Shown here: one piece after another, positions 36,350 to 45,014 of the stretch
Layout of the letters: every line of letters begins with the position of its first letter
How positions within the stretch are numbered: the first letter of the stretch is position 1
Position numbers and translations under genes: made by a program
The notes under the pieces: generated by a model
The model's input: only the letters and a program-made list of their open reading frames with translations
The model's database searches: none
What the model was told of the DNA's origin: nothing
Assembly: GCF_038396765.1 (NCBI RefSeq)
Contig: NZ_CP150096.1
Location: forward strand, 975,001-1,039,000
Direction of reading: 5' to 3'
Source: Chitinophaga caseinilytica
GTDB taxonomy: Bacteria > Bacteroidota > Bacteroidia > Chitinophagales > Chitinophagaceae
DNA length: 64,000 bases

Positions 36350-37696
36350 TCAGGAGAAATAGCGGGTGATGCCGGGCTTCGCGTATGCGTAGTGGCCGCT
36401 TGCATCCGGGAGTACCGGCGGCGGCGCGTCGAACGCATATTTCGCGGGTTGCAGGTTGATGCCGGATTTCAGCGCCTTGTCCCACTCGATCAGCTGACCG
36501 GAATAGGTGGCCATACGGCCGATGATGGCGGAAAGCGTAGCTTCTGCACCGCGTTGTGCATCCTGGTATTTGAACTGGCCGGCGGCGATGGCTTCGAACA
36601 GCTCATCGTGTTCGGCCTGGTACGGACGGTTGTGCATTTTACGATCGAACTGGTAGAGCGTTTTGCCTTTATGGTCAACGATCTGGCCACGGTCGCAGAA
36701 GATGCGGCCCTTGGTGCCCACGATCTCTTCGTCTACCTTGCTCACGGAATCTTTCCAGTGGCGGCATTGGGCGTTCATGACAACGCCATTGTCGTACCGG
36801 TATTCCACGAAGTGGTGGTCGAAGATTTCCCCTGCTTCCGGACCGGTGCGGATGGCGCGGCCACCCATACCTACGGCGTTTACGGGCGTTTTACCCATGA
36901 ACCAGTTGCCCACGTCGATATTGTGGATATGTTGTTCTACGATATGATCGCCGCAGAGCCAGTTGAAATAGTACCAGTTACGCATCTGGTATTCCATTTC
37001 CGTGTATTCGGGCTTGCGCTCGCGCACCCAGAGGGCGCCCTGGTTCCACCACACCTGGATGGAGGTGATGTCTCCGATCATACCGTCTTTCAGGCGTTTG
37101 TACAATTCGCGGTAAGAGGTCATGTAGTGGCGTTGGAGGCCCACTACCACGTTGAGTTTTTTGGCTTTCGCCTTTTCCGCGGTTTCGAGCACTTTGGCGA
37201 TGCCGGCGGGGTCTGTGGCCACGGGTTTTTCCATGAACACGTGCTTACCCTGCGCGATGGCTTCTTCGAAGTGGATGGGGCGGAAGCCGGGAGGCGTGGT
37301 GAGGATTACCACATCCGCCTTGGCGATGGCTTGTTTGTATCCGTCGAACCCAACGAATTTATCGGCTTCGGCCACTTTAACGCGCTCGGGCGTTTTTTTC
37401 ATGGACTCCACGATTTCGTTGTAGCTACCATCGAGCCGGTCGCGGAAAGCGTCGGCCATGGCAACGAGCTGAACGTTCTGTTTAGTGCTGAGCGCCTGCA
37501 CTGCGGCGCCCGTTCCGCGGCCACCACAGCCGATCAGGGCTATTTTGATGACACCGGCGGAGCCAGAGAAATAATTGGTCTGTGCTGCTTGCGACAGGTA
37601 AGGCGCGGCCATGGCGGCGCCTGCGAGGATAGAGGATTTCTTTACGAAGTCTCTGCGAGTTTGATCGTGGAATGAAGAGCGTGTTTCCTTTTCCAT
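36350..37696 (-). CDS. Gfo/Idh/MocA family oxidoreductase, Tat-exported
   Basis: A 448-aa relative of the enzyme at 30064. The Tat signal is QTRRDFVKKSSILAGAA. The nucleotide-binding strand reads IALIGCGGRGTGAA, the lysine loop GKHVFMEKPVATD has the standard EKP, and the substrate domain includes NWYYFNWLCGDHIVEQHIHNID. Expected to carry out NAD(P)-dependent redox chemistry on a sugar in the periplasm. It is followed on the same strand by dacB after a terminator and preceded, 122 bases upstream, by a SUMF1-domain gene. The two may form a loose cluster with the Hyi-like gene. Confidence 0.9.
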   Translation of the reverse strand: MEKETRSSFHDQTRRDFVKKSSILAGAAMAAPYLSQAAQTNYFSGSAGVIKIALIGCGGRGTGAAVQALSTKQNVQLVAMADAFRDRLDGSYNEIVESMKKTPERVKVAEADKFVGFDGYKQAIAKADVVILTTPPGFRPIHFEEAIAQGKHVFMEKPVATDPAGIAKVLETAEKAKAKKLNVVVGLQRHYMTSYRELYKRLKDGMIGDITSIQVWWNQGALWVRERKPEYTEMEYQMRNWYYFNWLCGDHIVEQHIHNIDVGNWFMGKTPVNAVGMGGRAIRTGPEAGEIFDHHFVEYRYDNGVVMNAQCRHWKDSVSKVDEEIVGTKGRIFCDRGQIVDHKGKTLYQFDRKMHNRPYQAEHDELFEAIAAGQFKYQDAQRGAEATLSAIIGRMATYSGQLIEWDKALKSGINLQPAKYAFDAPPPVLPDASGHYAYAKPGITRYFS

Positions 37697-37818
37697 GTTT
37701 GGTAATTTACCGGACGCTTGCTGGCGCCGTTGGTGAAAAAGTATAATGAAATAGACAATAGCCTTATAAAGTACGGATTATCCTGCGAAAATCCATGTGG
37801 TGACAGAGATTTGACGGA

Positions 37819-38781
37819 TCAGCGCGCGCCTACGAACTGGTCGATCATATCGGCGAAGAATTTCTCCGCTTCTTCTTTGGTCGGCTGCTGAACGGGGCGC
37901 ACGATGCGGAACCCTACGAAAGGCGCATCGGCGTTCCACCATTTGCTTTTCGGGATCTGCGGGTCGCGGTCGTTCCACGCGATGTCTGACATGAGGCGGG
38001 CGGCGCTGCGCGTTGCGGCGGGGGCGTCCATATAGTTACCACCGCGTACGGTACGCGGGGTTTTGTCTGTCGGTTTCAGCCAGGGATTGGCAGCGTCAAC
38101 GGTTTTGTAAGCCTCCGGTTCGTACTGGTCCATCGTCCACTCACCCACATTGCCGAGCATGTCGTAAAGCCCCCAGGCATTGGGTTTCAGCTCACCTACC
38201 TTGTGGTATTTATCTTCGGAATTGCTGGCCGTCCATGCGTATTCCTTCAATTTCGACGCATCGGCGCCGAAAGGATAAGCGGTTTTGGAACCCGCGCGGC
38301 AGGCATATTCCCATTCTGCCTCGGTGGGCAGGCGGAAGAAAACGCCGGTCTTATTATACAGCCAGCGGCAATACATCAGCGCGCCGTATTGGCTCATACT
38401 ATTGGCAGGGAAACCACCGGATTTGCCCATACCGAGGGTCAGGTCGATGTAGGGCGGGCTGGGCCGGGTCATGCCATCGGGCAGCGGGGCCTTGTCCTTG
38501 TCTTTATCTGCATAGAGGTCGTACTGGTCGAACGTCACTTCATAAGCGCCCATCCAGAAAGCATCTACTTTCACTTTCTTCTGCGGCCCTTCGTCTGCGC
38601 CACGGCCTTTTTCGGAAGCGGGGCTTCCAAGGAGGAATTCTCCGGCTTTCACCGGCACCATGCGGATGGTAACGTCGCTGCCCTCGATTTTCTGATCGTA
38701 GGCCTCGAAAGGTGTAGTTTGTGCATGAACGGCGGCAGAGCAGATGCCTCCGATCAGGAATAACGCGGTTGTCCTTTTCAT
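37819..38781 (-). CDS. SUMF1-domain protein lacking the catalytic cysteines
   Basis: A 320-aa secreted protein (signal peptide TTALFLIGGICSAAVHA). It has the formylglycine-generating-enzyme fold: VPVKAGEFLLGSPASEKGR, FWMGAYEVTFDQYD, RLPTEAEWEYACRAG, YDMLGNVGEWTMD and VRGGNYMDAPAATRSAAR, ending VGFRIVRP. In true sulfatase-modifying enzymes the last block holds two active-site cysteines; here the corresponding positions are Asp/Ala, so it should not make formylglycine. It is more likely a ligand-binding or glycan-associated SUMF1 protein, as many in Bacteroidota. No sulfatase is in the window. Confidence 0.85.
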   Translation of the reverse strand: MKRTTALFLIGGICSAAVHAQTTPFEAYDQKIEGSDVTIRMVPVKAGEFLLGSPASEKGRGADEGPQKKVKVDAFWMGAYEVTFDQYDLYADKDKDKAPLPDGMTRPSPPYIDLTLGMGKSGGFPANSMSQYGALMYCRWLYNKTGVFFRLPTEAEWEYACRAGSKTAYPFGADASKLKEYAWTASNSEDKYHKVGELKPNAWGLYDMLGNVGEWTMDQYEPEAYKTVDAANPWLKPTDKTPRTVRGGNYMDAPAATRSAARLMSDIAWNDRDPQIPKSKWWNADAPFVGFRIVRPVQQPTKEEAEKFFADMIDQFVGAR

Positions 38782-38987
38782 CTAGTTGGATTACAATAAA
38801 AGCGTGTGAATTTATCGATTTAGGGGCGGGAATGCAATTTTTATTTTATGAACGTCAAAAAATAAAGATAAGCGTTGCATGAAATCGAATGAAATCCCCG
38901 TTCATCTATTTTTTATTCAATACATGCGGATTTCCTTATTAAAAGCTATAAATTTCGCCTTCGCTAAGTCATTTTAAAATACACGCT

Positions 38988-39926
38988 ATGGAAAGAAGAA
39001 GCTTTTTACAACAGTCGACCCTCGCCGGCATCTCCGCCCTGACCTTCGGAGGCGCCACCGCGCTGGCGGGCTCCGCCAAAGGGGCCGAGAAAGACAACAC
39101 CGCCGCCGCGGGTAAAACTTTCAATCTCGATTACGCACCGCACCAGGGGATGTTCAAAAACTCCGGCGGCGAAGATTTCCTCGATCAGATCCGGTTCATG
39201 CACGACCAGGGTTTCAGGTCTATCGAAGACAACGGCATGCTCGGCCGCGACACCGCCCAGCAAAACAAGATCGGCGACCTCCTCGCCAAGCTCAACATGC
39301 GCATGGGCGTGTTCGTGATCGACGGCGGCGAAAACTGGAAAGTTTCGCTCACCACCGGTAAAAAAGAACATCTCGACGTATTCCTCAAAGCCTGCGAACG
39401 CTCCGTAGAGCTCGCCAAGCGCGTCAACGCCAAATGGGCCACCGTAGTTCCGGGCTTCTTCGAGCGCCGTACGCCCATCGGCGTTCAAACCGGCAATGTG
39501 ATCGACGCGCTTCGCGCCGGTTCCGAAATCCTCGAAAAAGGCGGTCTCACCATGGTGCTCGAGCCTCTGAGCGATACGCCCGAGCTTTTCCTCCGCACCT
39601 CCGATCAAACGTACGAGATCTGCCGCGCGGTAAACAGCCCGTCCTGCAAAATCCTCTTCGATATCTACCACATGCAGAAAAACGAAGGCAATCTCATCAA
39701 TATGATCAACCATTGCTGGAGCGAGATCGCTTATGTGCAGATCGGGGACAACCCCGGCCGCAACGAGCCCGGCACCGGAGAAATCAACTACCGCAACGTG
39801 TTCAAGCACCTCCACGAAAAAGGCTACAAAGGAGTGATGGGCATGGAGCACGGCAACGCCAAACCCGGCAAGGAAGGGGAAGCCGCGCTGATCAAAGCGT
39901 ACCGCGATGCGGACAATTTCCTGTGA
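38988..39926 (+). CDS. Hydroxypyruvate isomerase-like TIM-barrel protein, Tat-exported
   Basis: A 312-aa sugar isomerase/epimerase. The N-terminus MERRSFLQQSTLAGI is a Tat-type signal. The AP endonuclease 2 / xylose isomerase-like barrel includes MVLEPLSD (metal Glu), LFDIYHMQ (Asp/His) and QIGDNPGRNEPGTGEINY, which closely follows the Hyi family pattern, plus GMEHGN near the end. The reaction is probably an aldose-ketose or tartronate-type isomerisation; the substrate is unknown. It is divergent from the SUMF1/Gfo genes. A near -7 box TAAATTTC lies at 38949-38956. Confidence 0.87.
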   Translation: MERRSFLQQSTLAGISALTFGGATALAGSAKGAEKDNTAAAGKTFNLDYAPHQGMFKNSGGEDFLDQIRFMHDQGFRSIEDNGMLGRDTAQQNKIGDLLAKLNMRMGVFVIDGGENWKVSLTTGKKEHLDVFLKACERSVELAKRVNAKWATVVPGFFERRTPIGVQTGNVIDALRAGSEILEKGGLTMVLEPLSDTPELFLRTSDQTYEICRAVNSPSCKILFDIYHMQKNEGNLINMINHCWSEIAYVQIGDNPGRNEPGTGEINYRNVFKHLHEKGYKGVMGMEHGNAKPGKEGEAALIKAYRDADNFL

Positions 39927-39950
39927 TCTTTAGTGAATTGGTTTATAACG

Positions 39951-39982
39951 TCCCGGTTTGCTTCGGCAGGCCGGGATTTTTT
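39951..39982 (+). terminator. Intrinsic terminator after the Hyi-like gene
   Basis: TCCCGG / CCGGGA stem with a 14-base loop followed by TTTTTT, 25 bases after the stop codon. Confidence 0.82.
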
Positions 39983-39990
39983 GTGCGCAT

Positions 39991-40026
39991 CAAAAAGCCC
40001 TCACAGCCAGGCTGTGAGGGCTTTTC
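39991..40026 (-). terminator. Strong intrinsic terminator for the esterase operon
   Basis: A near-perfect stem AAAAGCCCTCACAGC / GCTGTGAGGGCTTTT with a four-base loop. On the minus strand it ends in TTTTTG. It sits beside, not overlapping, the plus-strand terminator at 39951, so each convergent transcript has its own. Confidence 0.88.
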
Positions 40027-40042
40027 TATATTGACATGAAGG

Positions 40043-40927
40043 TTATTTTTTGAAGAGCATCCCGTTGATCCAGTTCACCACGAGGCCGGGCCAGGTGTTG
40101 AGCACCGGGTCTTTCGGGGCCATCCCGAACCCATGGCCGCCATGGTCGTAAATATGCATGGTAGCGGGAATGTTGTGCTGCAGCAGCGCTTTGTAGAAAA
40201 CGAGGCTGTTTTCCACCGGCACGCCTTTATCGTCGCTGGCGTGGATGAGCATGGTGGGCGGGGTTTCTGCGGTTACGCGGTTTTGGGTGGACAGCGAATC
40301 CTGTTTTTCCTTCGGCGCGCCCGCGCCCAGTAAATTATTGGCGGATCCCGCATGCCGGAAGCTTTCGCTGAGCGAGATCACCGGGTACACGAGCACGGAA
40401 AACGCGGGCCGCGAGCTGAACCGCTCGTGCGCTGCTTTCCCCTGCGGATCGGGCGCGATGTGCATCGTAGTGAGCATCGAAGCCAGGTGCCCTCCTGCCG
40501 AAAAGCCCAGCACGCCTACCTTTTCGGGATCGAAGCCCCAGGATTTGGCTTTGCTTTTTACGATGCGCATCGCCAGCGTCACGTCGTTGTACTGCGCCGG
40601 AAAAGTAGACCCGGGCTGCGGGCCGCCGTTCAGCCGGTAATGCAGCACGATGGCGTCGAAACCGTTGGCGTTGAAGAATTCGGCTACGTCTTTCCCTTCG
40701 TGGCCCAGGGCCAGGTTGGAATAGCCTCCGCCGGGGCAGACCAGCACGGCGGCGCCGTTCTTCTTGTCGCCCGGAGCGGGGTAATATTCGATGTGGGGAA
40801 CGTCGTTGATTTCCTTTCCGCCCAGGATCTTCCATTCCGGATGGTCCGGGTACAGGTTGATGCGTTCCTGCGCGGTGGCGTTGATGGCGGCGATGGTAAG
40901 CATGGCGGCGATGAATGACTTTTTCAT
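40043..40927 (-). CDS. Secreted alpha/beta hydrolase (esterase, BD-FAE/acetyl xylan esterase-like)
   Basis: A 294-aa hydrolase with a signal peptide (KSFIAAMLTIAAINATA). VLVCPGGGYSNLALGHEG is the oxyanion segment, GFSAGGHLAS holds the nucleophilic Ser, and HASDDKGVPVENS and IYDHGGHGFG carry the Asp and His. The family removes acetyl or feruloyl groups from plant polysaccharides. Start ATG 40927. It is 18 bases after the YitT gene on the same strand and probably in one operon with it and the arginase-like gene. Confidence 0.9.
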   Translation of the reverse strand: MKKSFIAAMLTIAAINATAQERINLYPDHPEWKILGGKEINDVPHIEYYPAPGDKKNGAAVLVCPGGGYSNLALGHEGKDVAEFFNANGFDAIVLHYRLNGGPQPGSTFPAQYNDVTLAMRIVKSKAKSWGFDPEKVGVLGFSAGGHLASMLTTMHIAPDPQGKAAHERFSSRPAFSVLVYPVISLSESFRHAGSANNLLGAGAPKEKQDSLSTQNRVTAETPPTMLIHASDDKGVPVENSLVFYKALLQHNIPATMHIYDHGGHGFGMAPKDPVLNTWPGLVVNWINGMLFKK

Positions 40928-40945
40928 GCGTGGAATATTTCGCGT

Positions 40946-41839
40946 TTAATGTGCACCCGCCCGGCGCTTGATCATGCCGCCGCGGGTGTCGTTGATATTA
41001 TGTTGCACAATAAACGCTTTTTCGTCGATCTTTTCAATCTCATCGATGACCTTATGCACTTCCAGGCGGGTCACAACGGTATAAATGATCTCGATCTCAT
41101 TGTCCACTTCTCCCCTTTTTCCGTACCCGCTTTTCCCTTTAAAAACCGTCACGCCTTTTTTCAGCTTGAGTGTCAACGTCTTACGTATCAAATCCGCTCT
41201 GGGGGAAATGACGGTCAGGGCGATGTATTCCTCAAAACCCTGGATCACGAAATCCACTGTTTTCGAGGCAGACAGATAAGTGAGCATGGCATACAGCGCG
41301 GTTTCCACGTTGATGAGCACGGCGGCCACCCCGAAGATGAGGACGTTGAAATACATGATCACTTCGCCGATCGACAGTACGGTTTTCCGGGAAATCCACA
41401 GGGCGAGCACTTCGGTGCCATCGAGCACGGCGCCGCCGCGGATAGACATGCCGATGCCGGCGCCGAGGAAGAACCCTCCGAAAATGGCGATCAGTAATTT
41501 ATCCTGCGTCAGTACCGGAACTTTGATGAGCGCCAGCGCCGTGGCGAGCCCTACGATGGCCGCGATGGTTTTCAGCGTGAAGAGGCGCGACAGTTGTTTG
41601 TAGGCCAGCACGATGAAAGGCGCGTTGATGACGATCAGCAAAACGGAGATCGACCATCCGGAAAGACGGTTTACCAGCAGGGAAATACCCGTTACGCCGC
41701 CATCGAGGAACCCGTTGGGCAGCAAAAAGGCTTTCAGGCCGATGGCGGCCAGCAATACGCCGATAGCGATAAGGGTGGCGTCTTGCGCATTCTGGATGAT
41801 ATTGATGCGGGCGAGCCTGGCTCTGCGGGGATGCGTCAC
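40946..41839 (-). CDS. YitT family membrane protein
   Basis: A 297-aa protein: five or six membrane helices in the first ~200 residues (IGVLLAAIGLKAFLLPNGFL, LDGGVTGISLLVNRL, IFGGFFLGAGIGMSIRGGAVLDGTE) and a C-terminal cytoplasmic DUF2179 domain (YTVVTRLEVHKVIDEIEKID). YitT proteins are widespread and uncharacterised; an energy-independent channel or transporter role has been proposed. Second gene of the 43017-40043 cluster; 35 bases separate it from the arginase-like gene. Confidence 0.9.
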   Translation of the reverse strand: MTHPRRARLARINIIQNAQDATLIAIGVLLAAIGLKAFLLPNGFLDGGVTGISLLVNRLSGWSISVLLIVINAPFIVLAYKQLSRLFTLKTIAAIVGLATALALIKVPVLTQDKLLIAIFGGFFLGAGIGMSIRGGAVLDGTEVLALWISRKTVLSIGEVIMYFNVLIFGVAAVLINVETALYAMLTYLSASKTVDFVIQGFEEYIALTVISPRADLIRKTLTLKLKKGVTVFKGKSGYGKRGEVDNEIEIIYTVVTRLEVHKVIDEIEKIDEKAFIVQHNINDTRGGMIKRRAGAH

Positions 41840-41874
41840 ATGATTTGCTTGAACGTTACCCTAAAAATAAGGAA

Positions 41875-43017
41875 TTACAGGCGTTCCTGGCTACGGAGCC
41901 AACGCTCGGGCAGCTCGTTGTTGCTGGCCATGAGGTAATCCGAATAGGCGCAGGGCACGAAATTCTTGTCGGGCAGTTGCATCCACCAGCGGCCGGTTTT
42001 CTTGCTTTTCAAAAACACGGTGCTGATATCGGCCCCGGCGATGTGGAACTCCAGGAAAGCTTCGCGCTCGTTGAGCTGGGCTTCCTTGTTGCGGACATGC
42101 CGACCGTCGAGGAAATACCAGAGCATCTGCGAGATCTGCTTGGCCGTGAGATTGTCGCGGTCGCGGGTAGGATCGTATCCGTAAATACCGTAGGTGGAAA
42201 GGTTGTTGCTCATGCCGGCATAACGGGAAAGGGCACACGCCTCTTCGCCGGTGAAGCCGTTGGGAGACAGGGAGTGCGACGGTGCGTCGGTATGTTTGAT
42301 CATGCAGACGTCTACCGAGAACAGGTCTGTGTTCCGCAGCACGGGCTCGATCTCTTCGATATTTTCGCGCACTTTGCCGAGGCGGTAGCAATCGAACCGG
42401 AGCTTGTCGAGCGTTTCGAGCATGCGTGGCTGAACGAAATAGCTCTGGAAGCCGATGTGGTTGTAGTGGCGGATGTAGTTGGGCTGTTCCATGAACATAT
42501 CGAGCAGGAAGCGCTGCGATTTCATGGGCGAAGATTCCTGCAGGTCGATGAGGGCATCGGCTACGCTGACTTCGATAATATATTTTTTGCAGGCGTAGGC
42601 CTGGTATTGCGCGTAGGTGAGATCGTGGCTGCCGCCGAGGATGACGATGGTTTTGCCGGCGTCTATCAGTTCGGTGAGCACGGTTTTGAGGGCGGCGTAG
42701 GCATCGGCCTGGGAGCGCCCGGGGAGGAGGTTTCCGGCGTCGGCGATGCGGAGATCGCGGTGCCAGAGGAAGAGGCGGTAGAATTCTTTTCGGATAATGT
42801 CGGGTGCGGGAGTGGCGGAGTTGCTCCGTCCGTTGCCCCGTTCGTCGCCGGCGCCAAGGAAAATGACATCGGCGGCGTCGAGGTTGGGGAGGTGGCCTTG
42901 TTCGTAGCTGTCGATGATGTTCCCGACCTGGAGGTCGTCATATTCTTCATCTTCGTTCAGTTCCGCTTTGGAAACGGGCGACAGGTAATCTTGCAGGTGC
43001 GAAAAGTCTATCATCAC
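41875..43017 (-). CDS. Arginase/formimidoylglutamase-family protein with degenerate metal site
   Basis: A 380-aa protein of the ureohydrolase fold. VILGGSHDLTYAQ retains the first metal-ligand His. The second motif, normally DAHxD, reads DALID, and the third, normally SxDxDxxDP, reads SVDVCMIKHTDAP. Most Mn(II) ligands are therefore missing. A family-specific block GFTGEEACALSRYAGMSNNL and a C-terminal extension (SKKTGRWWMQLPD, YLMASNNELPERWL) match a Bacteroidota-type subgroup usually annotated as formimidoylglutamase. Hydrolysis of arginine or formiminoglutamate is doubtful. It leads a probable operon with YitT and an esterase. Confidence 0.82.
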   Translation of the reverse strand: MMIDFSHLQDYLSPVSKAELNEDEEYDDLQVGNIIDSYEQGHLPNLDAADVIFLGAGDERGNGRSNSATPAPDIIRKEFYRLFLWHRDLRIADAGNLLPGRSQADAYAALKTVLTELIDAGKTIVILGGSHDLTYAQYQAYACKKYIIEVSVADALIDLQESSPMKSQRFLLDMFMEQPNYIRHYNHIGFQSYFVQPRMLETLDKLRFDCYRLGKVRENIEEIEPVLRNTDLFSVDVCMIKHTDAPSHSLSPNGFTGEEACALSRYAGMSNNLSTYGIYGYDPTRDRDNLTAKQISQMLWYFLDGRHVRNKEAQLNEREAFLEFHIAGADISTVFLKSKKTGRWWMQLPDKNFVPCAYSDYLMASNNELPERWLRSQERL

Positions 43018-43294
43018 AACGGATATTATTTGTGCGCAAACCTACAACAAGAATTTTACAAATCGTGCGGCGGCGCTGTTCAGTTCATGAACGGCATGGG
43101 CAGGACGGGGAGCCACCGGTAAGGTGGTCCGGGAAATGAAATGATGAGGTGGAAATAGTTACCGGAGACAGTTTTGCGGACCGGTTCGAAGTTGACTCTC
43201 TGCGTATTCACTTACTACTGAACAACGGGATGAACGTTGATGATCTGGCCGGGGAAGGAAGGCCTTTCCGGAATAGCGGGCTGGATACTTGCCC
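43018..43294. other. Intergenic stretch downstream of the 82-aa gene
   Basis: I see no gene here. The right part should hold the 3' end of the small gene at 43295 and the left part the promoter of the arginase-like operon. A short palindrome GGAAGGCCTTTCC is present near 43255 but without a T-run. Confidence 0.4.
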
Positions 43295-43543
43295 TTAGTT
43301 TTTGTGGATAATGAACTCAAATGCTTTCGGCTCCTTGCGGAAGAACGCGCGCTCCAACACTTTGCGTTTACTGGTAACGCGATGCTTGTTGCAATCCGCC
43401 ACTTCGGTGGCGGCAGCCAGGAAATCCATCGTTTCTACCAGTGATAGCATATCGCTGATCTGCTTCACTTCCTGCTGGATCTCTTGCTCATTATAGCGGT
43501 CTTCGTGCAATAAAATGAGTAAATCCCTCTCTACAGGCTTCAT
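43295..43543 (-). CDS. Hypothetical 82-aa helical protein
   Basis: The protein starts MKPVERDLLILLHEDRYNEQ, and the first 45 residues are predicted helical and charged. A central DFLAAATEVADCNK and a basic end (SKRKVLERAFFRKE) follow. There is no signal peptide or membrane segment. It matches no family I know, but codon use and a clean start and stop suggest a real cytoplasmic protein. It lies about 100 bases downstream of the 42-aa lipoprotein gene on the same strand. Confidence 0.6.
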   Translation of the reverse strand: MKPVERDLLILLHEDRYNEQEIQQEVKQISDMLSLVETMDFLAAATEVADCNKHRVTSKRKVLERAFFRKEPKAFEFIIHKN

Positions 43544-43642
43544 GCTAATTAGGTTTGATTGTTTTCGCTGTTGTTGACATCCATGTTTTCAATAACGTGC
43601 GCACACGGTAAGATGTGCTTCAAGGTATAGGTGAGATATTCG

Positions 43643-43771
43643 CTAGTGCCGCATCCGCCCCTTCTGCATCGGCGGGCAGCCGCAATCGTTTTTCTTCAGC
43701 ACACTGCAACCTTGCCACGTTAAACTGGCCATCGTCAAGAAAATGAAAATCCAGGAAATCCGTTTCATCAT
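43643..43771 (-). CDS. Tiny cysteine-containing lipoprotein (42 aa)
   Basis: The protein begins MMKRISWIFIFLTMASLT, then WQGC, a lipobox-like site, and the mature part SVLKKNDCGCPPMQKGRMRH is only about 20 residues with a C-G-C-P-P motif. The hydrophobic signal, basic N-terminus and correctly placed Cys make chance unlikely. An exact -7 box (TAATTTTG) lies immediately before the ATG pair at 43771/43768, implying a leaderless mRNA starting at the second ATG. Function unknown; the CxCP could bind metal or form disulfides. Confidence 0.6.
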   Translation of the reverse strand: MMKRISWIFIFLTMASLTWQGCSVLKKNDCGCPPMQKGRMRH

Positions 43772-43772
43772 C

Positions 43773-43780
43773 CAAAATTA
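43773..43780 (-). promoter_or_regulatory. -7 box directly before the 42-aa lipoprotein
   Basis: On the minus strand TAATTTTG is an exact TAnnTTTG match and ends one base before the first ATG. Confidence 0.5.
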
Positions 43781-43911
43781 AAATGCTCGTCAAAATTGCT
43801 AGTCAGTCGGGCGGGAAGTTTACCTTTTCTTAACAATGATCATTTCTAAATTAAACTAATTTCGCAATAAATTCTGAAATATTTGTCCACAAATCCCACT
43901 GTGCAAAAAAA

Positions 43912-44982
43912 GTGCTGGTGGTACCCCTCGATTGGGGCCTCGGCCATGCCACGCGCGACATTCCGCTGATTCGTGAACTCTTAAACGCTGGTTGCGTGGT
44001 AGTTATTGCGGCCGAAGGAAAGCACGCCGCACTGCTCTCCCGGGAATTCCCGGAAATCACCATCCTTCCCCTGCCCGGATACCACATCACGTATAGTAAA
44101 AAAGGCCTCTTTTTCGGGGTCAAAATCCTGCGCCAGGTTCCCAAGATCTGGAAAGCCGTCCGCCACGAACAGGCCTGGCTGCGCAAAACCGTTGCCGAGC
44201 ACGGCATTTCGGCCGTCATCTCCGACAACCGGTTCGGCCTTTACCATCCAGACATCCCCTGCGTCTTCATCTCCCACCAGTTGCTGATCAAGACGCCCTT
44301 CGGCGGCGTTACCGAACGCATCCTCCAGCGCATCAATTACCGGTATATCAATAAATACTCCGCCTGCTGGGTGCCCGACTTCCCCGGAGCGCACAACCTC
44401 AGCGGCGTGCTCGCCCACCCGGCGGAACTGCCCAATAACACCACTTACCTGGGCTGCCTCTCCCGGTTTGAGCCACAGCCGGGCGTTTCCCGGAAATACG
44501 ACGTGCTCGCCCTCATCTCCGGCCCGGAACCGCAACGCACCCAGCTGGAAACCATCCTGAAAGAACAGCTCCGCCAGATACCCGGCATCAAAGCCCTCAT
44601 CGTCAGCGGAAAACCCGACCAGGCCAGCGAAGAAACCACCGCACCGGGGATTTCGCAAGTCAGCCACCTTAATGCGGCAGACCTCAACGCCGCCATGCAA
44701 GCCAGCGACATCGTCATATCCCGGTCCGGGTACACCACCCTGATGGACCTCGCCAAACTGAACAAAAAAGCCATCCTCATCCCCACCCCCGGCCAGTCCG
44801 AACAGGAATACCTGGGCAAACACCTCATGCAGGAAGGCTATTTCATCAGCGTGCCGCAACACCGGTTCCGGCTCCAGCAGGCGCTCAACGACGCAAAAAC
44901 ATTCCCCTTCCGCTCTTTCGGCCGGCCGGAAGACATGAACGCATATAAATCAATCGTCCGCCGCTTCGCAGAATCACTTTAG
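43912..44982 (+). CDS. Glycosyltransferase, GT28/MurG-like fold
   Basis: A 356-aa protein with the two-domain GT-B layout. The N-terminal LDWGLGHATRDIPLIREL resembles the G-x-GGH loop of MurG/MGT enzymes. The C-terminal domain has ALISGPEPQRTQLE, ASDIVISRSGYTTLMDLAKL and ILIPTPGQSEQEYLGKHL, which bind the nucleotide sugar. The sugar and acceptor are unknown. No ATG is available near the start; GTG 43912 (VLVVPLDWG) is the best choice, though homologues usually have a few more residues. A near -7 box TAATTTCG lies at 43857-43864. Confidence 0.85.
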   Translation: MLVVPLDWGLGHATRDIPLIRELLNAGCVVVIAAEGKHAALLSREFPEITILPLPGYHITYSKKGLFFGVKILRQVPKIWKAVRHEQAWLRKTVAEHGISAVISDNRFGLYHPDIPCVFISHQLLIKTPFGGVTERILQRINYRYINKYSACWVPDFPGAHNLSGVLAHPAELPNNTTYLGCLSRFEPQPGVSRKYDVLALISGPEPQRTQLETILKEQLRQIPGIKALIVSGKPDQASEETTAPGISQVSHLNAADLNAAMQASDIVISRSGYTTLMDLAKLNKKAILIPTPGQSEQEYLGKHLMQEGYFISVPQHRFRLQQALNDAKTFPFRSFGRPEDMNAYKSIVRRFAESL

Positions 44983-45014
44983 GGAAATGTATAATTTGTG
45001 ATCGATTAACGAAA

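Noticed and set aside
43140..43215. A tRNA-like GGTTCGAA sequence
   Set aside because: The T-loop resemblance is not supported by an acceptor stem, an anticodon arm or a D-arm at the right distances.
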